Positions 23,901 to 36,507 are shown, counted from the stretch's first letter. The stretch: 64,000 nt of DNA from Paramacrobiotus metropolitanus (GCF_019649055.1 NW_026570366.1:1-64000); one strand, 5' to 3'. A program made the numbers and translations. The notes: generated by a model from the letters alone, not told the origin.

Positions 23901-24684
23901 CCAGATTGATCAGGTTAAGGTTCACAGAATCATGGATTCAGTTGTGAGAATTTATGGGGATTTGAAAGAATCATGAACTGATTAAAAAAATCATACTCGT
24001 ATAAAAATCAAATCCGTGTTTTATATAAAATCCGTTTTTTGCGCTAATACGATGTACCGGTTATGCTTGGACGAAATATGTTATTTTAATAAATATTCAT
24101 TGAAAACTAAACTAGTATAAGGTCTCATACGCCCTTAGGGCAAGCGGGCGGCGGTTTTAATTTTGAGTGTATAAGGCAGCGAATATATAAAGTACAGTCT
24201 TGTAAACAGGTAAGCGCTGAAGCTGCAGAATTGGCCTTGGAAATTGATATATGAGTTTAAGGGTACATGACACTATTAATGCGTTTTATTCCAAGAAATC
24301 GTTTTATTCCAAGAAAAAATAGCACACTTTCGTGTGAAATCTCCCCAATTAATGTTGCGGTAAGTTTTTAAGCCCAAAAGGTGTTCATGCTTACGTGTCA
24401 TCTGCAGATTAGAAAAAAACTGTCGAAATAGATTTTAAGGAGAATTCAACGTTTCAAATATCCAGAGCTGTTTTTGCAAGAGTTCGTTTTTCTGCTGCAT
24501 TGTCGAAAGCAAATAAAGATGCATGTTAAAAATGAATTCAAAATGTAATATGGGTTTTCGAGGAGCAAAGATTTGCGGTAACAATTAAAAATTTAATCGA
24601 AAGTGGTGTTCGGATTTACCGCTACTGCAACATTAGGAAAAGTATTTGATAAATTAATTAGAACTTAATCAGTTTGGAATCATA
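23901..24684. other. AT-rich spacer, no gene seen
   Basis: No open frame or recognisable repeat beyond short A/T runs. Confidence 0.5.
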
Positions 24685-25514
24685 CAGGGGTGCTACTGCT
24701 ACGCAAAGTTGGGCAGTTGCGTAAAATAAACTACAAAACAATTTAACACGTAGCATTGCTTTTGGTTTTGCACTTTTCTAGCGTAACTGTTTATTGCAAA
24801 TCTAGAAATACAGAAACCGCAATCTTTTGAAGCACCAGTAGGGAGCCGAGCATTTATTCAGGGGATGGGGTAGTGGTCATTCTGTGTATGCTTATAACTC
24901 ACTCTATAAAGTATTTCCCAACCGATATATGATTCGTAAACTTGTTTGGGAACCTTTAAGTGTAAAAAATGGTGTTCGCTATCAGTTAGCCATAAAACCT
25001 TGAGCGATCAGGGTTTAAGCTGACGGCCGAAGAAGGTATGTGGCAAAAAAAATCTTATCAGGAGTGGTTGTCTGTGGCATTCCGCGACTGTTTAGAGAGT
25101 TCAAAGAGGAGGTCGCCCTCCACTTTGACAGTGCTCGCAGTCTAACTGAAAAGGTCACGCTGACTTGACTGCAATTCATGCATGTTAGGCATGATTCAAA
25201 AGAGGAAAGAATGACAAAAAAAACTATCACTTGTCTTATCACCATTAGACTACAGCCTCAAATGAAAGGTTAAAAAAATTTCGCATAATAGGAAGGCTGT
25301 CCCTGTCCACAGGTTAACCACAATTTTTATGCATGTCAGCTCTAGTTTTCACCTCACTGGAACACGAAACACGCCCTTAGCGTAGAATACTGTAGTGGAA
25401 AAGATGCTGGTGACATTGGACAGCTAAGTAAAAATTAAATAATTATTCATTTGTTGACGGTTGGCTTGTGGCAACTTCTGGAAAAAAGTGTCCCAACTTG
25501 GCGAAGCACCCCTG
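24685..25514. mobile_element. 830-bp TIR element flanked by TA (mariner-like size and TSD)
   Basis: The left end starts CAGGGGTGCT and continues CGCAAAGTTGGG; the right end is CCCAACTTGGCGAAGC followed by ACCCCTG, its inverted match. Both ends are flanked by TA, the target-site duplication of Tc1/mariner-type elements. The core has only a short - strand open frame (25015-25245) with no recognisable DDE signature. The element is therefore non-autonomous or decayed. Assignment to Tc1/mariner rests on TSD and TIR form only. Confidence 0.75.
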
Positions 25515-26460
25515 TATCTAAAAGCGATGCATGGAAAATTTTATTGCGAATTCTAAAAATTGGTGATGACTCATATACAAAAATTACAAAAATAATAGAG
25601 ATTCAGATTTGATTGTACACTTATTGAATGAACAATTGACTGTGCATTTAAAAACCGACTGTACGAATCAGCAAAAACAAATTTCAAAAAGTCATCAGAT
25701 TAAAAACTTGATTTGAAAAAGCATGGCGCTTAAATTTATTTCTTTCATAGTACCTTAGAATTTAACCGTGAGTAAAAACGATTAAGAAATCAATTTCAGA
25801 GATGGTTCATTCGTTGAAAGCCATGATTTGGTTTCCGTATAAAAATTCATAAATATTACATAATTATGGAATTTGAATTAGAAAACTTTGTTATTAATTT
25901 TGGAATTTCATAAAATTTTTGTGCTTTAACGAGCAAAAGTTTCGGTACATTTGAATTTCGCATTTTACAGCGGCACACGAAATGTGGGTAACCAGTTTTT
26001 CTTCATTAAATTTCAAAGGCAACTATCAGTTTCTTTGAAGATGAGGCTTTAGATGTATATTTACCTAAGGTATTCTAACGTCCGATATTCTCCCAATCAG
26101 AGACCTGAAAATTGAGCAAATTTATTATTCCCGTAGCTTGCTGCTTAAGATTTTCACGATTTAGTTATCCGGCTATTCAGTTATCTTATTATTTAGGTTT
26201 TTTAACTGATTTAACGATATAAATATTTCAAAACGGAAAGCTTATAGACTTGTAGTTTTTAAACTTTTCTAGGGGAGAATTTAAGTTTTAAGTAAATAGA
26301 TATGTACGATTGGCTTTTTAATTTTTCAGAGGTACTTAAGATTCAGTTAATGAACCTTAATGCTGAATATCCAAATATGTAATTGAATTTCTTACAGGTA
26401 AATAACGAAAAAATATCTAGAGCTTTTTCACATTATTTAATAATGTTTAGGAATACTCAG
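25515..26460. other. AT-rich spacer, no gene seen
   Basis: About 70% A+T with no open frame of note. Scattered short poly-A and poly-T runs only. Confidence 0.5.
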
Positions 26461-26469
26461 AATTATTAC

Positions 26470-26590
26470 CTATTTAGAATTATTTGGAATTTTAGAATTA
26501 TTTAGAATTATCTAAAATTATTTAGAATTATTTAGAATTATTTAGAATGATTTAGAATTATTTAGAATTATTTAGAATTATTTCGAATGA
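26470..26590. repeat. 10-bp minisatellite (TTTAGAATTA)n
   Basis: About ten copies of TTTAGAATTA with single-base variants (GGAAT, TCTAA, GAATG). Confidence 0.92.
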
Positions 26591-26606
26591 TTACTTAAGA
26601 TCGATG

Positions 26607-26979
26607 CAGCACATCAGACTGTACATTTGTAGTACATATCGTGGTGGCGACCTCGGGGACCCGGGTTCGAGGTCCCCGAGTACTTTAGTTCGACTCAGCA
26701 CATCAAACTGTACATTTGTAGTACATATCGTGGTGGCGACCTCGGGGACCCGGGTTCGAGGTCCCCGAGTACTTTAGTTCGACTCAGCACATCAGACTGT
26801 ACATTTGTAGTACATATCGTGGTGGCGACCTTGGGGACCCGGGTTCGAGGTCCCCGAGTACTTTAGTTCGACTCAGCACATCAAACTGTACATTTGTAGT
26901 ACATATCGTGGTGGCGACCTCGGGGACCCGGGTTCGAGGTCCCCGAGTACTTCAGTTCGACTCAGCACATCAAACTGTA
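26607..26979. repeat. 89-bp tandem repeat, four copies, each with a 10-bp hairpin
   Basis: CAGCACATCA(A/G)ACTGTACA starts at 26607, 26696, 26785, 26874 and 26963 (partial), giving an exact 89-bp period. Each unit contains CTCGGGGACC and GGTCCCCGAG as perfect arms (first copy 26652-26661/26671-26680) around the loop CGGGTTCGA; the third copy has one change in the left arm. The loop and 3' arm read GGTTCGAGGTCC, close to the tRNA T-arm/B-box pattern GGTTCGANNCC. No acceptor stem or anticodon arm could be assembled, so this is not a tRNA gene. Confidence 0.95.
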
Positions 26980-27069
26980 TAGGAATCACGATGAAAATCG
27001 GTGGCGACCCAAAGGTCACTCGGCGACCCAAAGGTCACTGCCACTTCGTTTCATCGAACCCTCAACATG

Positions 27070-27165
27070 TCTTGAATTAGAAACGCGGGCTCGCTTCGCT
27101 CGCCCGCTTGATAAAGTGGCCGTTGACCACAAGAAACGCGGAGGCGAAGCCGAGGCTGTTTCTTG
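27070..27165. repeat. Two GC-rich hairpins after the 89-bp array
   Basis: GCGGGC and GCCCGC enclose CTTCGCT at about 27084-27108. GAAACGCGGAGGCGAAGCC with GGCTGTTTC follows at about 27133-27163. The GAGGCGAAGCCGA core is complementary to the hairpin near 14313. Confidence 0.6.
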
Positions 27166-27169
27166 TATG

Positions 27170-27830
27170 TTATATTTCAGTGACCTTTGTGATCTGCGTT
27201 GCAAACATTGCCATCTATATCTATGTAGTGACTGCCTGATTGGTATTGTTTAAACTTCCTTTCATTAATTAAGTTATCATATTATACTGTAAGCGCTGCT
27301 TCAGTCGTTTACATGGGCGGACTAAGAATAAAACTAATAGTAACGGACTGTCTCGTCTACGGTCTACGTCGTAATCACACTTGCAATACAGAACATAGAC
27401 AGACCAGAGGCGATAAGCAACTTATAAAGTGCTGACCAAAGCATTGCAGGGCGGCAACTCTTGAGACCACCAAGATAAAGTCAAGGGGGAAATTTTAGTC
27501 CGGTGCGCTCGCCAGTCGCGACAGACTAAACAGATTTCCACTTCCCCGTTTTTTGCATTTTACCTCGCATTGTGCGGTGCAGTTGCGGTGATTTCATCTC
27601 ACAGTCAGTTTCAGTACTTCTATCTGTTTCGTGCCCACACTGGTTATTTACTTCATTTCTGATAATAACATTGTTGATTGTTATTATTACTATTTTTAAT
27701 GTTATATTATTATTACCGATTCTTGGAATAATTATGCTGATTTTTACAACAAGTTTGCCAACGGTCGGTCTGTCGACCAAGTTCCGTTAAAGCCTATTCG
27801 ACTTACCGGAATTGAATTCGAAGTAAGTAC
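27170..27830. other. Block with a partial copy at 46.0-46.65 kb
   Basis: The start reads SDLCDLRCKHCH in one + frame, a CxxC-like pattern, and its copy at 46030 reads CDLCGRRCRYC. This could be a zinc-binding exon, but no complete gene can be built. GCTTCAGTCGTTTAC at 27299 has a counterpart at 46161, and the CCAAGTTCC box at 27777 one at 46609. The shared block is about 70-80% similar, and both copies look decayed. Confidence 0.45.
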
Positions 27831-27903
27831 TCACGCCACACGCATTCCGCAGGCGCTGCCCTTTGATACTTAGTTGGGATCTCTCTCATCCTGAAGCGCA
27901 AAG

Positions 27904-28484
27904 ATGAACGGCATCAGCAGGTAAGCTTCACTAATTGCAATTTGCAAGTGAAACATTGTAAAAACCCTTATACTGTTCTTGGTGCGATTGGTAGGTTCGT
28001 TAAGCGTAACTGTGTGACATATCCTTGTATTCGTAATTATAACAGCGGCGTTGACTGTACAAATTTGGAATTTCTAACACCATACCTGAGATTTTTTAGC
28101 GTTGCTTTTCGGAAGTTGTCGTCCGAGTTGAACTATCGCTAAAAATGCGTAAGATCATTTCGTATTTTACGCGGCGGTTTTAATTTTAATATAATTACAC
28201 GTATAATTATACGACTAACTCAAGATTTGTGTAGGGCGACCGAACCATGCGAGAATCTTCGTGCTAGTACAGCTGGCATAATGTCTGGAGAATTTGAAAG
28301 GAAGCTTGGTCCGAAGTGAGTGCGATTTCTACTTTCTGATTTCTGTTTGTGAATTATGGAAACTGGCATTATAGTATCACCGAGCATACAACTATGTGAT
28401 GCAACATATGTTTGCAGATATAAACGACCACAAGATCAGACTGCCACATTTACGAGGTCCCATCACGATGCCGCGTCCAGTTGA
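27904..28484 (+). CDS. Possible three-exon small protein, 54 aa
   Basis: ATG at 27904 opens MNGISR. Exons 27904-27920, 28235-28315 and 28418-28484 join in frame through canonical sites (AG/GTAAGC, GTAG/G, AA/GTGAGT, TTTGCAG/A) to a TGA. The product is rich in charged and polar residues, with no signal peptide or membrane span. I do not recognise it. In-frame joining of three short exons is suggestive but could be chance. An alternative reading takes the 28396 frame through GAG to the donor GTATGT at 28485. Confidence 0.3.
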
Positions 28485-28489
28485 GGTAT

Positions 28490-30860
28490 GTACAGTCAGT
28501 ACAGATAAATTCAGATTTGTTTTGGCAAAACGACGTTTAGGCTATCGAGTAGACCAACAATTTAAGGGATACCTAATAAGTATGAAGCAGATTTGAAGAC
28601 GATAGATACCCTGTTTCAGGTCCCTGCCCTTGTGTTTTTGCACGCACGAGATGCTTAGCGTGCAGTCGGTTTAACTTAATTATGCGCTATGACACCAGCT
28701 GTCATGATCATGTTCTCGTTCCATAATTTTTTACATAAAAGGTTATGTGTTAGCACTATAAGTTTGGCTGTGTGCGAGAGTTTTCCAGCCTCATTAAAAG
28801 TAATATTCAATTACTTCATATGCAGTACTTTATTTTTACATTACGGCCGCGTACAAGCCTGCATGGTAAACACGAGCTTTGGGCTACGTGCACGGGTAAC
28901 CTTTTCCAGTTTGCACGGGTACGTTCCGGCTGCGTGCATCGGAAGTCGCCAAGGGTGTTGGCCGCGTGCACGTAATTTTACATTTAATTGAAATTCTTAT
29001 TGAATATTTATTTTGCATTTTAAATTCCATGTAACTTCATTAGCCTTTTTCGGATTTAATTCAACAACGGTTGATTTTTTCGCGTTTTTGAGACATACTG
29101 TATCAGCCGCTCTTGCCGGCTGAGACTTCCAACCACTTTGAGGAAGCCCATTTGTTGGCTGTCAGCCGAAAGGTCAACCGTTTAGCCTAGCACGATTATC
29201 CGTCTTGTCATATCTCATACCGGCAACTACGAGTACTGTATGTTTTCGTACCTTATCGCTGCGCACCGGCATTTTCGTTTGTGGTATGTCATGTCTTGGT
29301 ATAAAATTAATTCATGTCTTCGGTCAAGCTTCTGCCGAACCGACCGGTAGTAGTACCTGCAGAAGTGAGTGGTATGATGTTCATGGCTTCGAAAGCGGCC
29401 TTCCGATGACCTTGCATCATTTCCGGTTCGAACGTTGCCGTTCCCGGAGGAAGCCCATATGCACATGTAGTGGCCATTGCGATTGCCAAGAGACACCGTA
29501 TTCGACGCCCTTCTGTTTTTGGCACCGTTCTCTGACCGTTTGGTACATCCATCCCGCTTGTCTGTCATCTAATAATTTTTTTTGAGGACCGTTAGGCGTT
29601 CCGTTTCTGCCGCAATATGATAACCCAAAACCGGTTTAAAAATAAGTTTTGAAGAAATTTTACGTGCTTGAAAACGAAAACGAAAGAACGTAGCCGTGTA
29701 TTCAGCCAAAATCCGTTCGCTAATCCTATGCAGTGATGCACGCAGGCGACGCCTGCGCTTTCCCGTGTACGCAGCATCTACTTCATTTTTTTCTTACTCA
29801 TATACGAATTTACTTGAATTACTACATACTTCATTTTTGCCTTGTCATGAAAGCCAAGAATGATAGGAAATTCACCTTTACACAATAAAGGATGTAATCG
29901 AGTAGTAGCGTGTACTCGCTTGCAACTGTTGTTAAATCGGGGGCTGTTGTCAATTATTTGTTACAGTATAAAGGATGTACGAGTATTATCGGAGCCGCTT
30001 AGGCGTAGAAATTTTCATAGCCAAGAAATCGGTTCAACTAGCAACGCAAGAAATCAACCGGCAGTTCCAGAAACAGAACCGGAAACCAGCTTACCCTCAG
30101 TCGGCGCAACCAGCTAACGGGATTTCGCTACATGTAGAGTTCTACCTGCCGGACAGTGCTGGTACAAGTAACCCACGTGGTCGGCCATCCGAAGGAAGGC
30201 GTCATCACCAAATCAGTCAGTCCAACAACAGCTGCATGGCTCCGCCGACTGGGATACGGGGGTTTCCGGTACTGCTTCCGGAACTGCCGGTTGATTTTCG
30301 TGACCTGTAACTTGGACGGATTCCATGGCTGTAGCGGCTGGGGAGTGGGTGGCTAATTATCGCCACTGCGTGCATTGTCCAAGTACATGCATTATACAAG
30401 CATTATGTACAGGGTATTGTCGAAGCGCTATTACTGGTTGGCTGCACTAATAATGTAGATAACGGTCTGCTTTATCAGGTTTGCTGCATCCGTCGAACGT
30501 TTGATTGATTTCGTGTCAGCTTCATTCAAAAGAGCATTGCTTTTTATAGCGCAGAAAAATTAAACCGAAGTAACATTATGATTATGCAGAGGTCTGGCCT
30601 TTTTCGGAACCGGTAAAACGAAAAGTACCGATCAGCACAATTTCTACCGTCTATAAAGCCAGTCCGATGTTTCTTATCATTCTTGGCTGTCATGACATAT
30701 TACAAATCAAATATGTAGTAATTCAATAGATCAGTATATAATAAAAACAAAACGTAATAATTTATTATTAATTTTAATAGCACTGAAAAACTTGTGCGTA
30801 GCTACACTTAATTGCACAAGATGCTGTCGCCCAAATAAATTATCGGCGGATTGAATGATC
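28490..30860. other. No complete gene; scattered coding-like scraps
   Basis: Weak coding character is visible at 29975-30170 (RLGVEIFIAKKSVQLATQEI, then LHVEFYLPD) and in a different frame at 30156-30356. They would need a frameshift to join, so this may be a decayed exon. 29320-29480 has a related block at about 45360-45520, centred on GATGACCTTGCA and TTGCCGTTCCCGG. 29030-29100 resembles 42735-42795 (CATTAGCCTTTTT, then TTTTTGAGAC). Confidence 0.4.
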
Positions 30861-30879
30861 CGGCTCGAATGTTGAACAT

Positions 30880-31546
30880 ATGTTGTCTTTGAAACAGGTC
30901 CAAATGCCAGGGTGCGGTGTAATTCTCCCCCGACGCTGGTCTAGTTCTCCGCTGACTGGTCACCTTTGGAAGGCCACTGCCGCCAGACGAAGACTGCTGC
31001 ACAACCGCGCGCCTGCTCCCGAAGCGGACTGTTGGGCGCAGTACATCAAACACGAGCAGTCCTGGTACGAACGACTGCTGCTGACCAAACCTACGTGGGA
31101 ATTCCCACACTATGGTTATGTCAACCTCTGGCTGTACCTCAATTCAGCTCCTCCGATCTGCGTGTGTCCGCAAAGCAGACTGACACCAGAGGGTATGAAG
31201 ATGCGACCGGGGTACAAAGTCCCGGACTGCACATTGGAGCTGCTCACCGGAAAACGGACCGTGGCAGCCATTGTCGAGGTCAAGCACTGCAATGGCGGCT
31301 TGACGAAACTGCTGGACCAGTTGAAGGAACAGTGTAAGTATTCTTGCAAGGAACGCTCATTTAATTGGAGAGCAGGTGATCGGTATGGCTAGCGCTGTCC
31401 TCGGAACGGGAGCTAAGTTGTTCAGCTTTCACAAAGACAGCGGGCGGTTAGCTGAGCTAACTGACTGGACGGAAATGGACTCTGATACACTGCGCAAAGT
31501 CTTTAAACAGTTTTTGAAAGAAATTTCAGGTGTTAACTTATTATGA
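30880..31546 (+). pseudogene. PD-(D/E)XK nuclease-like ORF with a broken splice junction
   Basis: The first part (30880-31332) includes TWEFPHYGYVNLWLYLNS, ICVCPQSRLTPEGMK, then GYKVPDCTLELL and AAIVEVKH. The order P-D, about 15-20 residues, then E-x-K is the core signature of PD-(D/E)XK nucleases. The continuation (31376-31546) reads VIGMASAVLGTG and ends KEISGVNLL, matching the helix that follows this core in the superfamily. The two parts fit if exon 1 ends at CAG (31332) and exon 2 begins after GAGCAG (31375). However, the donor reads CAG-T-GTAAGT, one base out of register, and no other GT/AG pair keeps the frame. It is either an unusual ~43-nt intron, a sequence error or a decayed gene. 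A shorter decayed copy lies at 46676-46975. The family assignment is motif-level only. Confidence 0.5.
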
Positions 31547-34500
31547 GATTGTGAGAAGTGGTGCTGGCCTTATTTAAATAGTTTGTGAAATCCGTTACTC
31601 ATTAAACATCACAGGATTTTATTAATTTACGCGGGTTTCTTGTAAGAATTTTGAAATATTTGTCCGTTATTACCTTGTCTGTCAAATGGCAAACACTTCG
31701 AATAAATCCAAACGAAGGAAAGGAAAGCGGAGACTTATTTGTATTCTGTGACAATTTCTACAATAAGCGGCTAAAATAGAAAGAAAAATAAGTTTCAGCA
31801 AAAAATAAATAATTCATGTTCGTAATTTGCCGCTGTGGCTTCTAGGTGTGGTGCAAGAATAATACTCATCGTCAAAACACTCCATTGAATTCAATGGATA
31901 CAGACTGAGCAGCCAACTACAAGTGCGTAGTACTACGTAGTGAGTGAAGTACGATGATAGCATGACAAAGACAACGTGTAACATTCGTAAATCTACCGAA
32001 TACTAAAGGCAATTAGACAAAACAATATCAGCATAAAACTCAAAATCTCCACGCTTTGGGGTAATACTCGCCCCAGATCCCGTCGGGCAAGACACGCAGA
32101 AACTCCGACGTTACACCGGCTAAAATAAGTATTGTACTCGTACAGTACATATGCTGAAAAGCGTGAAACAGTTTTCATGAACCTTTTTGGCTCATTGTTC
32201 TTGACGGTTTAACGTATTATGATTGTCGAATTGCTAGGATGTTTGATATTTAGCATCTACTGATCCATGATGTGACCCTCTACATACTAAACTGTCAATC
32301 AGGCTGAATTAAATTTTTAAAAAAATAAGATTGCAACGCACGATAAATCAATTTTGCTCAGTCACCGAAACCATGCGAGTGATGCGATGATATTCAGCAT
32401 CTAGGCGTTACGTTCCGTGTAAGGAATACTGTTTCAGTGTTTCTGCTTTCTGTGTGAAAACAATTTTTTAAAATATAATATTACGTAAGTAGATGCTGTC
32501 TATCTACCAAAGCGAGAATTTTCTGAATTTGGAGCCGGCATATGTGCCCTGACTGAAACCTTTCGCTCAGTAAGCTCGGCTGACTGAAACCTTTCGCAAT
32601 CCGCATTATAAAATGTTTGGCAACGCCCACAATATTTTAATTTAAATTTACCATTTAGTTTACCGTTTGACGCACTTATTGTGCAATTAAAAACAAAAAC
32701 TACCTCGCCGGTCGCGAGCCGGCTGAACGAGTACGCATGCGAGTATAAAGAGCAGTTCGGTTGCCCTCGATAAAACATACAAACTAGGCAAATAACAATT
32801 ACTAGGATAGGCATCGCTTGTGAAAAACTACAACAGTAGTTAGCTGTAGTAGTGTACGTACTACGCAGTTTACAGTTACAAAACTGTACTTTACTTCCGG
32901 ACCGACTCAAGGTACAGGGCGGGAATACTACTTACACATTTCGCCGAACGATTAATTAACGAATTAACGCCGATTAATTAACGAATTCGGGCAGTGATGA
33001 GTAATTTATTATCTTTCTGTTCATCGATGATTGACCCTACACCGTCTCCGCACTGCACGGTTTCGCGCAAATAAATGTGATGCGTTCCCTTGATGGTCAT
33101 CCCAGCTGCCTGAGACTGGGTGTTGCAGTTGGACTCAATCATATTGACGACTTCGACTACCACCTCTTGCCGGGATACGTTTATGCTGACTTAACTAGCT
33201 TTGTTGCCGGCTTTCTGAACCGGACCACGGTGTTTGTGTACAGTGCGGGATTGCGATCACTGACGAAACGGAGAAAGGCCTCTGTCAGAATGGAATACGA
33301 GTAGACGTCGTCTCGAAAAATCATGGTGTGACAATAGTTGTTCATCTAGTGAATAATTCTGGCTAATCATGGGGTCATTTTATGCAAATGTACAGTACAT
33401 ACTTGAGACTGCACAAAAGCGAACAATTTTTATTCATTTAAATGGTTTAATCTAACAGAGGAGCTTTTATTTTAATGATACTGTGTAATTATGAAATATC
33501 CGTCCAAATGAAATTTTGTATGAAAAGTAGTTTCTTTGTTCTTCTGGATTAGCGAAGCAAATGAAAAGTACGAGTGCCGTCTCGAGTTGGTTCTCTTTAT
33601 ATACTTATTGTGGAGCTCTGTGCCGGCTTTCGTGGTGTGCTGGTTGGTTTGGTATGATATGTCAGCGACACGAAAAAGCAAGCAGCAAAAGAATTACTTA
33701 CAATTAGCTGATAAACTGAATACGGTAGGAATATTGCAGTCGCATAACTGTATTGTGAACTGTGCGGTGACCTCGCTGTCCTCGCAGGCATTTGTGCCAA
33801 GTGCATCCTTTTATGGTAAATCACATCTGATGTATCACTACAGTCTACAAATGATTTTTTCTGATCAGACCAATCGAACAAAACAATTTGCAGGGAATGA
33901 CTTGTCTCCATTCCATTCCAGCTAATGTTGTATCACATCACAGGTGATCTAAATTCTTACGATTGCTTGATTGACATGCGATTTAAATTAAAAATCTCCG
34001 ACTATGGTCCTCCGTACTTCCGTAATCCAAAACTTTTTCCCGCGTCCAAACCCAGCGCAACGGAGCGGTCTTACAGTAGGGTGTTGTGGCGAGCCTCAGA
34101 GTGGTTGTTCGAGACGATGCCACCAAAGACCACTTGCGTCTGCATTCGCCTAATATATAAATTTTGCACCGATTTTCTTTTTGGAAAGGCGATTGTAACA
34201 TATTATTATTATTATGTATACAGTTTTGCAGTAATCCTGCAGCAGCAGGCTTAGCGCAGTGGACCATTGAGCGTTCATATGACCCCTTAAAACGTTCAGA
34301 TAGGAAATGTTCCTAAAGATATTCAGATCGAGGATTATTATTCTAATCAGACTTTGCTTAATTTATTAAATACGTGGTGAACACATAACGATTACCACAT
34401 TAATTAGTTTTGGGAATGGTGTGTGGAAATATATGAAGCAAAACACAATAAACGTTGGTCAAGATCAAATCACTATTGAACTGGATTCTATGCATTCTAA

Positions 34501-35345
34501 AGGTCATCACAGCCAAACTTCTCCTGTTCGTCCACGTGTACCGCGATCAGCCTGCTCCAACAAATTTTACGATTTGATGGAACGCTGCTGGTGCCTAGGC
34601 GGAGCGACCGACCTTTGCGAAAATCGAAGAACGTCTGGTCGGCGTCATCGGCAATTCTGGTACGACTACAGGCGGCAAAATGGTAATTTTAACACATTAT
34701 AAAATAATTTGTGTTGTATTATAAAATAATGTGTGTTACTGTCAGCACAAAATCTTTACTTACTTTTACTGTTACTGTTCTCAAAAACTTACTGTTCATT
34801 TACTGTTTAATATTAGGCTACTGTTTACTAAGTAAATCCTTTTCTTTACTGCCTATTAAGTAACATATCATTGCATTATACGTAGTTATCGACTTCCTTT
34901 TACTAGTCTTATTTTATACAAATTTTATTTACGCAAAGAGAAACGAAATCAGTGAAAAGACTGAGCAGTGTTGCATTTATTCGTACCTGCTTCATTAATA
35001 TTCATATTAAGTCATTAACCTATCCGTGTCAAAAAACTACGGCTGACTTGTGAGGAATTAAAAAAGAAGGTCACGTATTTTCAGTCTGATTTCAGGTACC
35101 TCGCTATTTTATTTTCCTGATACTTAAATAAAATAGCGGTAAATCTGGGATAGTTTCGCTAACAGTTACGATGTCTGACAGTCAAGGATACTGGTTCGGG
35201 GCGCTTTTTCGGGATCGAATTTTTCATTTTACTCAGTGAAATTTTCATATCGCTTGATTTTTTAATCGGTTTTGTGCATTTGTGAACCGATTATACGAGT
35301 GAAACCGATTGCAATTATATTAATTTGATTAAGTATTAATCTGAT
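31547..35345. other. Long stretch without a supportable gene
   Basis: Only short open frames occur. The least unlikely are 33077-33304 (+), containing GLNHIDDFDYHLLPGYVY, 33536-33925 (+) and 34421-34702 (+). None has a family signature or a consistent splice model. Two small inverted pairs (TTAATTAACGAATT near 32950-32980) and a (TTA)n stretch near 34202 were seen. Confidence 0.5.
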
Positions 35346-35348
35346 TAA

Positions 35349-36071
35349 CCAGGGCACATTTTCCGGGTCTAAATTCAAAAAATTCTAATATTTTGCAGAA
35401 AGGTATAATACTACCCTGTAACCCTAGTATAATCAAAAAAATTAATTTCATCTGCAAAGGCTCAAAGGGCGTGGCCAACCAACAATTAAATGTTAACGTA
35501 GTATTACATACTGCATTGTTACTGCTATTCAGCGCACTGGCCGGTGCTGCGAAGTCTGAGTATGATAGCTCCATTTTTATTTTGCGAGCGCCGCATTATA
35601 GTTGTGGCCCTTTCAGCACGCCCCCCATGTCATCGCGACCAAATTACTACTTGTCAGCAATTTTGTAACCGTAAAGAAGGAGTGCCTGCGTAACAGGCTG
35701 TATTAATGTGCTTTCAAATTAATAACCGATAGCAGATTTTGGAAATTAAAATTTTGCTTTATCGGCAGGGTCACCGCTACCGCATGCGTGCATTGGTTAA
35801 ACATCAGGACTTGACAATTGGTAAAGTCCAATAATTTGCTCGTGCAATACGGTAAAATCTAATCAACAAAAAATATAGCCTGAAAGAGTACTAAGTACTG
35901 CACTAATACACTGCAACAGTACGTAGTTCTGTGTGTTTATTTAATTCTGTTTGGCCACGCCCTTTGAGCCTTTGCAGATAAAATTATTTTTTTAATTATG
36001 CTAGGGTATTATTCTATCTTTCTGCAAAATATCAGAATTTTTTGGATTTAAACCCGGAAAATGTGCCCTGG
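35349..36071. mobile_element. MITE with ~125-bp TIRs and TAA target-site duplication
   Basis: The left end CCAGGGCACATTTTCCGGGT (35349) is repeated inverted as ACCCGGAAAATGTGCCCTGG (ending 36071). The arms continue to about 35480 and from about 35949 through CTTTGCAGATAAAATTA and GGCCACGCCC, with few differences. TAA flanks both sides (35346-35348 and 36072-36074), matching the TWA target preference of PIF/Harbinger elements. The 470-bp core holds no transposase, so this is a non-autonomous, Tourist-type MITE (inference from TSD plus TIR). Confidence 0.88.
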
Positions 36072-36220
36072 TAAGTACTCTAACCGGTAAGTCTAGCCGA
36101 TGACAGCATTGTGGCACGCCATGTCGATTCATAGTTTCACAGTGGACCGGCGCTCGCGCTCGGTGCAATGATGTGGTTATATTAACCGCCACTAGTACTA
36201 ACATAATATTACTAAACATT

Positions 36221-36507
36221 ATTACTAATATTACTAATATTACTAATATTACTAATATTACTAATATTACTAATATTACTAATATTACTAATATTACTAA
36301 TATTACTAATATTACTAATATTACTAATATTACTAATATTACTAATATTACTAATATTACTAATATTACTAATATTACTAATATTACTAATATTACTAAT
36401 ATTACTAATATTACTAATATTACTAATATTACTAATATTACTAATATTACTAATATTACTAATATTACTAATATTACTAATATTACTAATATTACTAATA
36501 TTACTAA
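36221..36507. repeat. 9-bp microsatellite (ATTACTAAT)n, ~32 copies
   Basis: An uninterrupted 287-bp run of a 9-bp unit. Because 9 is a multiple of 3, it is open in several frames (NIT, VIL and SNI repeats). These are artefacts, not genes. Confidence 0.98.

Noticed and set aside
23344-23925. Open frames in the 50-60-bp minisatellite
   Set aside because: They follow the repeat and differ in frame between copies; no splice or start context.
26607-26979. CRISPR array or tRNA cluster
   Set aside because: The repeat has no variable spacers, so it is a plain tandem repeat; no full cloverleaf can be folded.
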